64,000 nucleotides of DNA from Elusimicrobiales bacterium (GTDB lineage Bacteria; Elusimicrobiota; Elusimicrobia; Elusimicrobiales; UBA9959), in assembly GCA_028713125.1 (NCBI GenBank), contig JAQTOU010000005.1:124001-188000 (forward strand). Reading direction: 5' to 3'. A program made the translations under genes and the position numbers. Positions within the stretch are counted from its first letter, which is position 1. Each line of letters opens with the position of its first letter. The notes below the pieces were generated by a model, which saw only the letters and a program-made list of their open reading frames with translations, ran no database searches and was not told the origin of the DNA. This document shows positions 47,794-56,389 of this stretch, piece after piece.

Positions 47794-48876
47794 TCAGCGG
47801 ATTAGGGTGCGCGTTTTGCGCGGCCCGGAGGATTCGTCGGGCGAGATAGTCAGGTCTATGCGGCCGAGCTCGCGGCCGTCGGAAGTTATGATCTCCACCC
47901 GCCAGCGGCCGGGCTGATACTTTGCCTTTGAAGTGAAGCCCCGCCAGCCGCCGTCGCGGCCGCCGGCTATTGGCAGGGGGATGGTATCCGAGTCGGCCCA
48001 GCCGTCCCTTCCGAGGTACCGCCAGCGCACGGCGAGGCGCTCCCTGAAATTGGTAGGGGCGAAAACGACGGCCCAGCAATAGACAACGTCTCCGGGCCGC
48101 GCAAGGAAGGTCTGGTCGCCGCGCTGCCAGAACTTCCAGCCCGGCCGCGTCGAGACCAGCTCGAAACGGCCGTCCAGCCGGCTGATACCGTGATAGACGC
48201 CTATCTCGGACAGGGCCAGCGGCACGGGCGGGATCACCTTGGTGAAATAGAGTACGGCGAACAGGGCAGCGACCGCGGCGAAGGGCTGAACCACGTGGCT
48301 GCGCACAACCGGCCAATGTTCCGGCAGGCGCTTATTAAGCCGCCAGGCCAGGACCGCGGCGCAGAGAGAAGCGCCGGCCAGCGAGCCCAGGAAAGGCAGG
48401 ACGCCCAGGCGGCCCATCAGGGTGGGCACGAGGTAAGTGAAATAGGACACGAGGCAAAGGCTGAACAGGCTCATCCGAAGCAAGGTCCCGGAGTCCTTGA
48501 ACGGTTTCAGCTCATTGACGGCGATGAGGGAGGCCAGGGCCGCGAGGAACAGAAGCGAGGTTCCAAGCGAAGCGCTCTTGAAATAGAAGAGCGTATAAAT
48601 ATTTAGCAGGGTCCCCAGCATGAAATGCGTGGCCCCCACATGATAGCGCCAGGCGGTCTTAAGGCGCTCCGGCGGCTTGAACCCGCCGAAAGTCTCGCGA
48701 AGTTCCAGCCCGGTGAGGAAAGCGCAGAGCGACAGGTAAGTCGCCTGGTGGATGATATTGTGCAGCCTGTCTATCCGCCCCACGGCGAGGATGTCGAAAA
48801 GGAAGCCGGCGACGAAAAACCCGGCGGCGCAGGCCGGTTCGTGCTCATTATAAAAAGTTTTAACGCGTTCGAACAT
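47794..48876 (-). CDS. DUF2914 integral membrane protein
   Basis: This 360-residue protein has a long hydrophobic N-terminal part with about six to seven membrane segments (F-F-V-A-G-F-L-F-D-I-L near residue 20 through F-A-A-V-A-A-L-F-A-V-L near 206). The C-terminal DUF2914 domain is soluble and beta-rich and has W-K-F-W-Q-R-G-D-Q-T and the ending W-R-V-E-I-I-T-S-D-G. DUF2914 domains are of unknown function and are exposed on the far side of the membrane. The gene has its own unit: terminators lie on both sides (47762-47789, 48883-48914). Confidence 0.75.
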   Translation of the reverse strand: MFERVKTFYNEHEPACAAGFFVAGFLFDILAVGRIDRLHNIIHQATYLSLCAFLTGLELRETFGGFKPPERLKTAWRYHVGATHFMLGTLLNIYTLFYFKSASLGTSLLFLAALASLIAVNELKPFKDSGTLLRMSLFSLCLVSYFTYLVPTLMGRLGVLPFLGSLAGASLCAAVLAWRLNKRLPEHWPVVRSHVVQPFAAVAALFAVLYFTKVIPPVPLALSEIGVYHGISRLDGRFELVSTRPGWKFWQRGDQTFLARPGDVVYCWAVVFAPTNFRERLAVRWRYLGRDGWADSDTIPLPIAGGRDGGWRGFTSKAKYQPGRWRVEIITSDGRELGRIDLTISPDESSGPRKTRTLIR

Positions 48877-48882
48877 TTAGAT

Positions 48883-48914
48883 CCAAAAACAAAGCCGCCC
48901 GGTGGAAAGGCGGC
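48883..48914 (-). terminator. Intrinsic terminator after lemA (minus strand)
   Basis: A GCCGCC / GGCGGC stem (48894-48899 with 48909-48914) is followed on the minus strand by TTTGTTTTTGG. A second hairpin, GGGCGCC-GCGAC-GGCGCCC, lies at about 48933-48951 closer to the lemA stop. Confidence 0.6.
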
Positions 48915-48968
48915 CTTAAAGAGGGGCGGCCCGGGCGCCGCGACGGCGCCCGGAGGCCGGACCCGGTC

Positions 48969-49526
48969 CTAGAACTGTACCTTGGGCGCCTGCTTGGCCG
49001 CTTCTTCGCTCTTGAAATAATCGCTGCTCTTCTCGAAGCCGAACATCTTCGCCAGGATATTCGTCGGGAAGCCGCGCACCGTCAGGTTATAGGCGTTCAC
49101 GGTTTCGTTATAGCGCATCCTTTCCACCGAGATGCGGTTCTCGGTACCGGCCAGCTCGTCCATCAGCCTTATGAAGTTCTCGTTCGCTTTAAGCTGCGGG
49201 TACTGCTCCACCACTACCATCAGGCGGCTAAGAGCGCCTTCCATCTGGTTGGCGGCGGCCACTTTCTCCGTCTGGTTCTTCGCGGCGCCCCACTGGCTCC
49301 TGAGCGCGGTCACTTCGGTGAGAAGGTCTTTTTCATGCTTCGCATAGCCTTTCACGGTATTGACCAAGTTGGGAATAAGGTCATAGCGCCGCTGGAGGAC
49401 TGTCTCCACCTGGCTCCAGGCCTTTGGCAGGGCCTCGGAAGTGTTCACCAGCCTGTTGTAGCCGGAACCGGCCCACAGTCCTGCCACTACAACCAGTCCT
49501 AAAAGTATCAGCAATACTGTTTTCAT
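48969..49526 (-). CDS. lemA: LemA-family membrane protein
   Basis: This 185-residue protein has the LemA hallmarks: an N-terminal membrane helix (V-L-L-I-L-L-G-L-V-V-V-A-G-L) and Y-N-R-L-V near residue 23. The long helix follows with Q-R-R-Y-D-L-I-P-N-L-V near 46, and E-Q-Y-P-Q-L-K-A-N near 107 is the conserved end of the bundle. Its role in bacteria is not settled; a membrane-stress or proteolysis link is discussed because LemA genes sit next to TPM and HtpX genes. Here it closes an operon TPM-nucleotidyltransferase-lemA, which fits that association. Confidence 0.9.
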   Translation of the reverse strand: MKTVLLILLGLVVVAGLWAGSGYNRLVNTSEALPKAWSQVETVLQRRYDLIPNLVNTVKGYAKHEKDLLTEVTALRSQWGAAKNQTEKVAAANQMEGALSRLMVVVEQYPQLKANENFIRLMDELAGTENRISVERMRYNETVNAYNLTVRGFPTNILAKMFGFEKSSDYFKSEEAAKQAPKVQF

Positions 49527-49549
49527 GATTTTCTCCTGTTCTTTTTCCG

Positions 49550-50269
49550 CTATTTTGCCGTTTTCTGCAGCCAGAGGTCCACGGAGTCCGTGACGCTCTG
49601 CACCGCCGTCAGATACCGGCTGAAAAGCTGCAACGAAGTGAGGTCGGGGGACTTTTTCCCCTCTTTCAGGTCCCAGACTATCGTAAATATCTCGATGTCT
49701 ATTTTAATATGTTTTGCGAGCAGGGGGAGGGCTTCTATTTTTTTCGCCGGCGGATTCTCCCCGTAAAGCCTGAGTATAGCTTTGAAGAGAGTGAGGAAGG
49801 CCGAGATAGAGGAGACCATAAGGGCTTCCACTTCTTTCGCCGAGCCTTTCGTGGTCAGGAAACGGCTGCGGAGGACGATAAGCTTTGTTTTGAGCTCATG
49901 CTCGAGCTGCAGCCTCAGGTTCGCCGGCTCTATCTTCATCCCTTCGAAAGGGTTAGTGCCGTAAATTATCTTGTTCGACTGGATGATGTCCGAGAATTCG
50001 ATGGGAAAAACGTCGGCTGAGCCAAGGAGGGCCTCTTTCGCGAACAGCAGCGGGGCGGGATTTCCTTCCCTGCCCCAGCTCGAGCACAGCTCCGTCAGGG
50101 AAGTCAGGACTTCGGCGTCGAGGCGGTCCACCGCGACCAGGACATTATAGTCGGAAGTCTTCACTTTATCTCCGGCCGCCGAGGAACCGTACAGCACTAC
50201 CGAGCTGAGGTTAGCGCCGCAGATCTTCTTAAGTTCTTCCGATAAAATTTCAGGTGTCATTTTAGCCAT
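49550..50269 (-). CDS. Nucleotidyltransferase-like protein with altered active site
   Basis: The first 100 residues resemble a small nucleotidyltransferase: V-V-L-Y-G-S-S-A-A-G-D-K-V-K-T-S-D-Y-N near residue 24 matches the GSx(9-10)-[S/D]-D motif. The second catalytic Asp (normally S-D-x-D) is Asn here (S-D-Y-N), so activity may be lost. The C-terminal 130 residues are helical, like the HEPN domain often found with these proteins. It lies between the TPM gene and lemA with gaps of 8 and 23 nt, so it is translated from the same message. A regulatory role in that envelope operon is a guess. Confidence 0.6.
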   Translation of the reverse strand: MAKMTPEILSEELKKICGANLSSVVLYGSSAAGDKVKTSDYNVLVAVDRLDAEVLTSLTELCSSWGREGNPAPLLFAKEALLGSADVFPIEFSDIIQSNKIIYGTNPFEGMKIEPANLRLQLEHELKTKLIVLRSRFLTTKGSAKEVEALMVSSISAFLTLFKAILRLYGENPPAKKIEALPLLAKHIKIDIEIFTIVWDLKEGKKSPDLTSLQLFSRYLTAVQSVTDSVDLWLQKTAK

Positions 50270-50277
50270 AGTCTCTC

Positions 50278-51039
50278 CTACCAGCTGCGTGAACTTCCGC
50301 CGCCGCCCGAGCTCCCCCCGCCGAAGCCGCCGAAACCGCCGTCTCCGCCGAAGCCGCCGCCGCCCCGTCCGGAACTTCTGGTCATCGCGTTTATAAGGAA
50401 CAAAGCCAGGAAAGGGTGGCGTATGGAGAAAAGAATGAAGCCGACCAGCATTATCGCGAAAAATATTTTCTGGCCGCGGGTGAAAGGCGGGAGCTGGCGT
50501 TCTTCGGCCCGCGAAAAACCGCCGGAAAGAGCGACCCCGCTGTCGTCCGCTATTACCGAGGCTACGGCCATTGCGCCCTGTACGATCCCAGAAGAATAGT
50601 CGCCGGCTTTGAAATACGGGACCATGTACCTGTCCTGGATGGCCCCGGTCTTTCCGTCGGGAAGTATCCCTTCAAGGCCATAGCCGACTTCTATCCGGGA
50701 CTTCCGGTCTTCCACCGCTACAAGCAGAAGAACGCCGCGGCTGGTCTTTTTATCGCCTATGCCCCATTTCTTATAGGTTTCCACCGCATAGGTTTCTATA
50801 TCGGAACCGCCAAGGCTTTTTACGGTCAGGACCGCCACCTGGGCCTTGGCGTTTGCGTCCAGCTCGGCCAAAACGCCGTTAAGCTTCGCCGCGGCCTGCT
50901 GGTCCATCACGCCCGCATAATCGTTCACATAAGCGCCGGCGGCCGGGGCTGAAGGAGAGCCCGCTATAGCCGGGCAAGCGAAAATGACCGCGAAAAAAGC
51001 GGCGAGTAAAATTCGGGGGCGTCTGAAAAATCTGGTCAT
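50278..51039 (-). CDS. TPM-domain membrane protein with Gly-rich tail
   Basis: This 253-residue protein has a signal peptide (R-I-L-L-A-A-F-F-A-V-I-F-A-C-P-A-I-A). The TPM phosphatase-like domain follows (V-N-D-Y-A-G-V-M-D near residue 37, R-G-V-L-L-L-V-A near 100, R-I-E-V-G-Y-G-L-E-G near 114). A membrane helix is near residue 195, and the tail is Gly/Ser/Phe repeats (G-G-F-G-G-D-G-G-F-G-G-F). TPM proteins sit in the membrane with the domain outside the cytoplasm; several act in photosystem repair or envelope quality control. It is the first gene of the three-gene unit with lemA, a common pairing. Confidence 0.85.
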   Translation of the reverse strand: MTRFFRRPRILLAAFFAVIFACPAIAGSPSAPAAGAYVNDYAGVMDQQAAAKLNGVLAELDANAKAQVAVLTVKSLGGSDIETYAVETYKKWGIGDKKTSRGVLLLVAVEDRKSRIEVGYGLEGILPDGKTGAIQDRYMVPYFKAGDYSSGIVQGAMAVASVIADDSGVALSGGFSRAEERQLPPFTRGQKIFFAIMLVGFILFSIRHPFLALFLINAMTRSSGRGGGGFGGDGGFGGFGGGSSGGGGSSRSW

Positions 51040-51102
51040 TCAGGTATACATAATCCTACCACATGCCAAGCCCGTTTCCAACCCGGCACGCTTTTGGCAT
51101 AC

Positions 51103-51108
51103 TATAAT
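51103..51108 (+). promoter_or_regulatory. TATAAT box of the PHP-dinB operon
   Basis: A consensus TATAAT lies 44 nt before the ATG at 51152. The preceding 20 nt (AACCCGGCACGCTTTTGGCA) share 15 of 20 positions with the shared operator. The spacing to the -10 is wrong, so I do not count it as a copy. Confidence 0.45.
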
Positions 51109-51151
51109 ATATGAAAAGCGCTTTTGGCCCTGCGATTTTCGTTCCAGGAAA

Positions 51152-51961
51152 ATGTCTTTAATTAATCTTCACAATCATTCCACCTATTCTGACGGGACGC
51201 TCGCCCCGAAGGCGCTCGCGCTCGAGGCCGCGCGCGCCGGGATAAAATATTTCTCGCTTACCGACCACGACACTATCGACGGCTGGCCGGAGATGGGGCT
51301 CGCGCTTGAAACAGCCGGGATAAAGTACTGCTCCGGGGTGGAGATAAGCACCCGCGAGAACGGGAACCTGCATATACTCGGCTATGGGATGAACCCTACC
51401 GATCCGGGCTTCGTGGCCAGCCTGGAGGAATTCCGCGAAAGGCGCGCGGCCAGGATAAAGAAGATGCTGGAAAAGCTGAACGGCTTCGGCATAGAGATAA
51501 AATTCGAAGACCTTAAGCCGCGCGGCGGGGTATCGCCGGGCAGGGGGCAGGTGGCCGAGCTTCTGGTCCAGCGCAAAATCGTCTCCGATATCAAAGAAGC
51601 TTTCAGGCTTTACCTCTCTCCTGGAGCCGCGGCTTATGAGCCTTCGGCCGGGCCTACCGTGGAAGAAGCTATACGGGTCATAAAAGGCGCCGACGGCAAA
51701 GCCGTCCTCGCTCATCCTATTAAAGTAGGGACCACCCCCGACCTTGCGGCGATGAAAGACGCCGGGCTGGACGGCCTGGAGGCTTATTATCCTTTGCACA
51801 GCCCCGGGGATACGAAAAACCTTATCGCCCTGGCCGAGCGGCACGAGCTTTTCGTCACGGCGGGCTGCGATTTCCACGGCCCCCCTTTCGACCGCTGCGT
51901 GATGAGCGGCTTCGAATATCCTGATGAATATTTCGTGGAGATAAAAGACCTGTTCCTCTGA
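51152..51961 (+). CDS. PHP-domain phosphoesterase (TrpH/YciV-like)
   Basis: The ATG at 51152 follows CCAGGAAA. The 269-residue protein has the PHP metal motifs in order: N-L-H-N-H-S-T-Y-S-D-G near residue 5, T-D-H-D-T near 38, G-V-E-I-S near 64, V-L-A-H-P near 186 and G-C-D-F-H-G near 247. YciV-like enzymes remove phosphates from 3',5'-nucleoside bisphosphates and short RNA ends. It precedes dinB by 9 nt in the same direction, so the two are co-transcribed. A link to nucleotide salvage in repair is possible. The family call is strong; the exact substrate is inferred. Confidence 0.85.
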   Translation: MSLINLHNHSTYSDGTLAPKALALEAARAGIKYFSLTDHDTIDGWPEMGLALETAGIKYCSGVEISTRENGNLHILGYGMNPTDPGFVASLEEFRERRAARIKKMLEKLNGFGIEIKFEDLKPRGGVSPGRGQVAELLVQRKIVSDIKEAFRLYLSPGAAAYEPSAGPTVEEAIRVIKGADGKAVLAHPIKVGTTPDLAAMKDAGLDGLEAYYPLHSPGDTKNLIALAERHELFVTAGCDFHGPPFDRCVMSGFEYPDEYFVEIKDLFL

Positions 51962-51970
51962 ATTTACGAA

Positions 51971-53200
51971 ATGGCAAACAGCGACCCCTCCCGGCTTGTA
52001 AGCTGGCTTTTTTTGGACATGAACTCCTACTTCGCTTCCGTCGAGCAGGAGATGGACCCCTCTTTGCGCGGGAAGCCGGTGGCGGTGGTCCCTTTGCTTG
52101 CCGACAGCACCTGCTGCATCGCGGTCAGCTACGAGGGAAAGGCCTTCGGGGTCAAGACCGGGACGCTGGTTGGCGAGGCCAGGCGGCTCTGCCCGAAGAT
52201 GAAGTTCATCGTCGGCGATCATTCTCATTATGTCAGGTATCACAATAAGATAGTAGAGGCCGTGGAGTCCTGCGTGCCCGTCGATTCGGTCTGCTCCATA
52301 GACGAGATGGCCTGCCGGCTGACCGGCTACCAGATGGACGTGAAAGTCGCCTCCGACCTGGCCCTGAAGATCAAAGCCACTATAAAAGAGAAAGTCGGCT
52401 CTTCGCTTAAATGCTCTATCGGGCTCGGCCCGAACCGCTACCTCGCTAAGATCGCCGCCGATATGAAAAAGCCGGACGGTTTCACCGTGATCCGGCCCTG
52501 CGACCTGCCGCAGGCTCTTTACCCGCTTAAGCTGCGCGACCTCACCGGAGTCGGGAAGAAAACCGAGGAGCGCCTGAACAAGCAGGATATCCATACGATC
52601 GAGAAGCTGCTCTCGCTTAGCCCGGAGGAAATGAACAAAGCCTGGGGGAGCGTCTGCGGCGGGGAGATGTGGCATCTTCTGCGCGGCGAGAACCTCGAGA
52701 TCAGGGAAACGGAGCAGAAATCTATCAGCCATTCCCATGTTCTTCCTCCGGAACTCCGCAACAGGGCCGGCGCGCTGCGGATCCTGAAGAAGCTTACCGA
52801 TAAAGCCGCCACCCGCCTGCGCAAAGAAGGCTTCTTCGCCTCGGGGATAAATATTTACGTCAGGTTCACCGGCCAGAGCGCCTGGCAGGCCCGCTGCAAC
52901 TTGATGGAAACGCAGGACACGCTCGCTTTCATCCACGCTATCAAAACTCTCTGGAAAGAATTGCCGCAGGGCCAGGTCTTCGCCGTGGGCGTGGCTATGT
53001 CCGGCCTGGTCCCGGAAGCTTTCCACTCTCCCTCTCTGTTCGAGGACCAGCGCCGGAACCAGCTGACCAAGACCCTCGACCTGCTGAACGACAAATTCGG
53101 AAAAGACGTACTCCACTACGGAGCCACCCATGAATCCTCGGGCCTGGTCCCCCTCCGTATAGCCTTCACCAGGATCCCGGACGAGGACGAGGGGACCTAA
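51971..53200 (+). CDS. dinB: Y-family DNA polymerase (DinB-like)
   Basis: This 409-residue translesion polymerase shows F-L-D-M-N-S-Y-F-A-S-V-E-Q near residue 14 and V-S-Y-E-G-K-A-F-G-V-K-T-G near 53. S-I-D-E near residue 106 is the catalytic S-x-D-E. The little-finger region follows L-T-G-V-G-K-K-T near 192. Substitutions in the fingers (S-Y-E-G-K for A-S-Y-E-A-R) and M-A-C after S-I-D-E mark it as a diverged branch. The C-terminus lacks an obvious beta-clamp-binding tail. The PHP gene upstream and the unknown membrane protein gene downstream are within 10 nt, so it sits in an operon. Stress induction of this polymerase type is usual. Confidence 0.9.
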   Translation: MANSDPSRLVSWLFLDMNSYFASVEQEMDPSLRGKPVAVVPLLADSTCCIAVSYEGKAFGVKTGTLVGEARRLCPKMKFIVGDHSHYVRYHNKIVEAVESCVPVDSVCSIDEMACRLTGYQMDVKVASDLALKIKATIKEKVGSSLKCSIGLGPNRYLAKIAADMKKPDGFTVIRPCDLPQALYPLKLRDLTGVGKKTEERLNKQDIHTIEKLLSLSPEEMNKAWGSVCGGEMWHLLRGENLEIRETEQKSISHSHVLPPELRNRAGALRILKKLTDKAATRLRKEGFFASGINIYVRFTGQSAWQARCNLMETQDTLAFIHAIKTLWKELPQGQVFAVGVAMSGLVPEAFHSPSLFEDQRRNQLTKTLDLLNDKFGKDVLHYGATHESSGLVPLRIAFTRIPDEDEGT

Positions 53201-53201
53201 G

Positions 53202-53969
53202 ATGACTGACCAGCCCGAAAATAAAGCGCGGAAGAGCGCGCTGCCTTCCACCGGGCCCCGCAAAACTCTGCGCCCGGTCAGGTATTTTTCCCTGCTCGCT
53301 CTGCGCACCGCTCTCTGGACGGCGATCATAGTAGCCTGCTTCGCCTATGCCGTAAATGAAGGAGCTTTCAGGCCGGGGTTTATCTCCGCGGAGAAAAAAT
53401 CCTCTCCGGCGGAACAGCGGCCGCGGCAGGAAACTCCGATGGCGGTAGTCCCGGAATACGCGCCGCCCCAGGCCGACAGCCTTGCTTTGGTCAAAGCGGC
53501 TCCGCGCGGGGGCGCGGGCAGGCCGGTTCGGCAAAAAGAAGCCAGCCCGCGCCTCGTCTCCAATACCCCCGGCAGATGGTTCGCGAAAATAGATTTCCGT
53601 TCCGCCGGCTCAGGAGCGGTTCAGGAGCCGGGGCAGGAATCGGCGCCGCGCGGCCCGGCCGACGGTGAAATAGCCCTTACCAAAACGGCCCTTGCAAAGA
53701 AGATCAAGGTCGGCGGGGCGCGGCCGGTCTCAGCTTCCCTGGAAAAGCGCTACTCTTCGGTGGATAAAGAAGCTGAAAGGCTCCGCTCGGAGCATAACAG
53801 GAAAGCGGAAGCCGAAGAAATAAAGCGAAAGCAAAAGCTTCAGGGCCATATAGAGCTTTCCGCCGCGCTTCTTGCTATCGCCGCTTTTCTCGCTATCGCC
53901 GCTTCGCGCGTGATAAAGGCCTGGCGCGCGATACAAAAGCCGGACGGAACCCACTGGACGCTTAAATAG
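53202..53969 (+). CDS. Bitopic membrane protein of unknown function
   Basis: This 255-residue protein starts 2 nt after the dinB stop, with GAGGGGACC ahead. It has two hydrophobic segments, one at about 33-50 (L-R-T-A-L-W-T-A-I-I-V-A-C-F-A-Y-A) and one near 215-235 (A-A-L-L-A-I-A-A-F-L-A-I-A-A). Between them is a long polar, Pro/Arg-rich stretch that should be exposed on one side. No domain is recognised. The last third contains a charged stretch (E-R-L-R-S-E-H-N-R-K-A-E-A-E-E) suited to a coiled coil. It is co-transcribed with the polymerase gene, but whether the functions are linked is unknown. Confidence 0.45.
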   Translation: MTDQPENKARKSALPSTGPRKTLRPVRYFSLLALRTALWTAIIVACFAYAVNEGAFRPGFISAEKKSSPAEQRPRQETPMAVVPEYAPPQADSLALVKAAPRGGAGRPVRQKEASPRLVSNTPGRWFAKIDFRSAGSGAVQEPGQESAPRGPADGEIALTKTALAKKIKVGGARPVSASLEKRYSSVDKEAERLRSEHNRKAEAEEIKRKQKLQGHIELSAALLAIAAFLAIAASRVIKAWRAIQKPDGTHWTLK

Positions 53970-54026
53970 CCGCCGCCGAAACCGTATTCCTCCGGCGCTG
54001 GCCGGAAGCCGGACCCCGCAAATTGC

Positions 54027-54091
54027 TAAAATTGACTATGGCCCGCCGCAGGGCCGGCCGTTTATTCGCCGCCGCCAATGAAAAAAGATAA
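54027..54091 (+). other. Leaderless upstream mini-ORF candidate ahead of the SDR gene
   Basis: TTGC-TAAAAT (hexamer 54027-54032) is followed by an ATG at 54038 that opens a 17-codon frame ([17 protein letters not shown]). It ends at 54091, inside the start of the SDR gene at 54078. The SDR gene lacks a Shine-Dalgarno, so coupling through this mini-ORF is conceivable. Confidence 0.35.
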
Positions 54092-55634
54092 ATCAAACCA
54101 GCCCGACTTGTCCGAAAGGATAAGGGCCGCCGTAGAACTGCTCGAGGCCGTCTCGGGGAACCGCGAGCTCCTGGCCGAGGTTTCCGTAGAGGAACAGCAT
54201 CGGCTGCTCAAAGCTGCCGGCCAGATCTCGCGGCCGGATTCGCGCGCGCGGCGGCAGCTGGTCAAGGAATACGGGCGCCAGCGCAAAGCGGCCAAGACTA
54301 AACTGGCCGAGGGCCAGCTGAACCAAAGCGGGATACGCAAGCTCCGCCGGCAGACCGTTTTCACCACGCCAAATGTGCACCCGCCGCTCGGCTTCGAGCA
54401 GAAAGAAGTCACGGATAACCCGGAGTTCCGCGAGGCCCATGAAGAGCAGAACTGCTATGTCTGCAAAAAGAACTACTCGCAGCTCCATAATTTTTACGAC
54501 CAGCTTTGCCCGCCCTGCGCCGAACTGAATTTCCTCAAGCGCACCGAGACCGCCGACCTGCGCGGGCGCGTCGCGCTGCTCACCGGCGGGCGCGTCAAGA
54601 TAGGCTACCAGGCCGGGATAAAGCTGCTCCGCGCCGGGGCCCAGCTTATAGTAAGCACCCGCTTCCCGCGCGATTCGGCCAAACGCTACGCGGCCGAGCC
54701 GGATTTCAAGGACTGGGGAAGCCGCCTTGAAATTTTCGGGCTGGACCTGCGCCATACGCCCAGCGTCGAAGCTTTCTGCCGGCACCTTCTTTCTACCCGC
54801 TCCCGGCTCGATTTCATAATTAACAATGCCTGCCAGACGGTGCGGCGCCCGCCGGATTTTTATTCGCATATGATGGAAGGCGAACATGGCTCGCTGAACG
54901 ATATGCCGGAGGCGGCGCGCAAACTTCTCGGCGCTTATGAAGGTTTGCGCGGCTATCACATTCTCCCCGAAGGCGCGCCCGGCGCCCTGACCTCGACGCT
55001 TCTTCCCGGAGTTTCGCCGGTCCCCGGCCTGACCCACGCCGCGGCCCTTTCGCAGGTCCCTATGCTGCCCGAAGAAACCGCGGCCCAGAAAGCTTTATTC
55101 CCGGAGGGCAAGCTGGACCAGGACCTGCAGCAGGTGGACCTGCGCGAGCGGAATTCCTGGCGCCTCCTGATGGCCGAAGTCCCGGCCGTGGAGCTCCTTG
55201 AAGTGCAGCTCGTGAACGCGATCGCGCCTTTCATCATAAACGCGCGGCTCAAACCCCTTATGCTCCGCAGCCCGGAGCGGGACAAGCATATCGTGAACGT
55301 CTCGGCGGTGGAAGGGCAGTTCTACAGGAAGTTCAAAACCACCCGGCATCCTCACACCAATATGGCCAAAGCCGCGCTCAATATGATGACGCGGACTTCG
55401 GCGGCCGATTACCAGGCCGACGGCATCCATATGAACGCCGTCGACACCGGCTGGGTGACGGACGAGGACCCCGTACAGATAGCCGAGCGCAAAGTGAAAG
55501 AACATCGCTTCCACCCGCCGCTTGATATCGTGGACGGCGCTGCGCGCATAGTGGACCCTATCATCTCCGGCTTCAATACCGGCATACATGTCTGGGGAAA
55601 GTTCCTGAAAGATTATAAGCCGACCGACTGGTAA
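54078..55634 (+). CDS. SDR oxidoreductase with N-terminal zinc knuckle, YxxxK replaced
   Basis: This 518-residue protein has a helical head and a C-Y-V-C ... C-P-P-C zinc knuckle near residues 133-154. A short-chain dehydrogenase core follows: L-T-G-G-R-V-K-I-G near residue 170 is the nucleotide-binding loop, and N-N-A-C-Q is the usual N-N-A-G element. V-N-V-S-A-V-E-G has the catalytic Ser. The catalytic Tyr of YxxxK is absent: the sequence reads [11 protein letters not shown], with Thr at that position. I recall the H-T-N-M-A-K form from other members of this family, so it may be a distinct branch rather than a mutation. A downstream gene follows 4 nt later. Confidence 0.75.
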   Translation: MKKDKSNQPDLSERIRAAVELLEAVSGNRELLAEVSVEEQHRLLKAAGQISRPDSRARRQLVKEYGRQRKAAKTKLAEGQLNQSGIRKLRRQTVFTTPNVHPPLGFEQKEVTDNPEFREAHEEQNCYVCKKNYSQLHNFYDQLCPPCAELNFLKRTETADLRGRVALLTGGRVKIGYQAGIKLLRAGAQLIVSTRFPRDSAKRYAAEPDFKDWGSRLEIFGLDLRHTPSVEAFCRHLLSTRSRLDFIINNACQTVRRPPDFYSHMMEGEHGSLNDMPEAARKLLGAYEGLRGYHILPEGAPGALTSTLLPGVSPVPGLTHAAALSQVPMLPEETAAQKALFPEGKLDQDLQQVDLRERNSWRLLMAEVPAVELLEVQLVNAIAPFIINARLKPLMLRSPERDKHIVNVSAVEGQFYRKFKTTRHPHTNMAKAALNMMTRTSAADYQADGIHMNAVDTGWVTDEDPVQIAERKVKEHRFHPPLDIVDGAARIVDPIISGFNTGIHVWGKFLKDYKPTDW

Positions 55635-55638
55635 AGCT

Positions 55639-56340
55639 ATGACCCAGAAAATCTGCGCCTGCGGGGACCCTGCCTGCGGCAAGCCCAAGGGCGAGCACAG
55701 CCTTCCCTGTCCTCTTTGCGGCGAGGCCTCCGTGGACCTCGTGCCCGGGGACACGGTGCGGAAACTCCTTAAGCCCGGTCTTCCGGCCGCCGGGGATAAA
55801 TATTTTCTCTGCAGCAATCCCGCCTGCGACGCCGTCTATTTCGACGGGAAGGGCCTGGTCTATAAACAGGCGGAAGTTTCCGTGCCGGTATTTTTCAAGA
55901 CCGGGGCCGAGCCCGTCTACGCCTGCTACTGCGCCAAGGTCACAAAAGCCCAGGTAGTGGAAGCCGCGAACAGGACCCGGTCCACGCGCTGGGCCGCCGT
56001 GATCAAGGCGATAACCGGCGCCGTCCCGAAATGCCGCTGCGCCGAGACTAACCCGCTCGGAGTCTGCTGCTCGGACAACGCTTATGCGGCGGCTATAGCC
56101 GAGTGCTCGGTTAAACCCGCGCCTGCGGCAAAGCCCGGAGATCCTCTGCACGGGATCACGCTGGAGGACATCCTTATCGTTCTTCTCAAGCGGCATGGCT
56201 GGAGCAAGCTGGGGCGGCGCATCCCCGTCCGCTGCTTCATGTACGATCCAAGCGTTAAATCCAGCCTCGTTTTCCTGCGCGAGACGCCCTGGGCGCGCAA
56301 AGCGGTCGAGGACTGGTATATCAGCGAGCTGAATAAATAA
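55639..56340 (+). CDS. CopZ-like zinc/[2Fe-2S] domain fused to VF530
   Basis: This 233-residue protein fuses two known units. Residues 1-145 match the N-terminal domain of Archaeoglobus CopZ: C-P-L-C near residue 24, Y-F-L-C-S-N-P-A-C near 55, Y-A-C-Y-C near 94 and C-R-C-A-E-T-N-P-L-G-V-C-C near 132. That module holds Zn and a [2Fe-2S] cluster. The end (D-P-L-H-G-I-T-L-E-D-I-L, then R-C-F-M-Y-D-P-S-V-K-S-S-L-x-F-L and T-P-W-A-R) is the VF530/DUF2132 DNA-binding fold. No copper-transport gene is near. The fusion suggests a redox- or metal-sensing DNA-binding protein, which is inference. Confidence 0.75.
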   Translation: MTQKICACGDPACGKPKGEHSLPCPLCGEASVDLVPGDTVRKLLKPGLPAAGDKYFLCSNPACDAVYFDGKGLVYKQAEVSVPVFFKTGAEPVYACYCAKVTKAQVVEAANRTRSTRWAAVIKAITGAVPKCRCAETNPLGVCCSDNAYAAAIAECSVKPAPAAKPGDPLHGITLEDILIVLLKRHGWSKLGRRIPVRCFMYDPSVKSSLVFLRETPWARKAVEDWYISELNK

Positions 56341-56389
56341 AAAGATAGCCGCCGCCTTTTCACAATAAATATAATGGTAGCTTAAGAAG

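Noticed and set aside
51080-51108. Eighth copy of the shared operator upstream of PHP-dinB
   Set aside because: Fifteen of 20 bases match, but TATAAT is 3 nt after TTGGCA instead of 11, and the right arm is missing.
51158-53329. A 723-codon open frame on the minus strand opposite PHP and dinB
   Set aside because: Both plus-strand genes have clear family motifs throughout. The antisense frame is open because GC-rich codon use leaves few stops.
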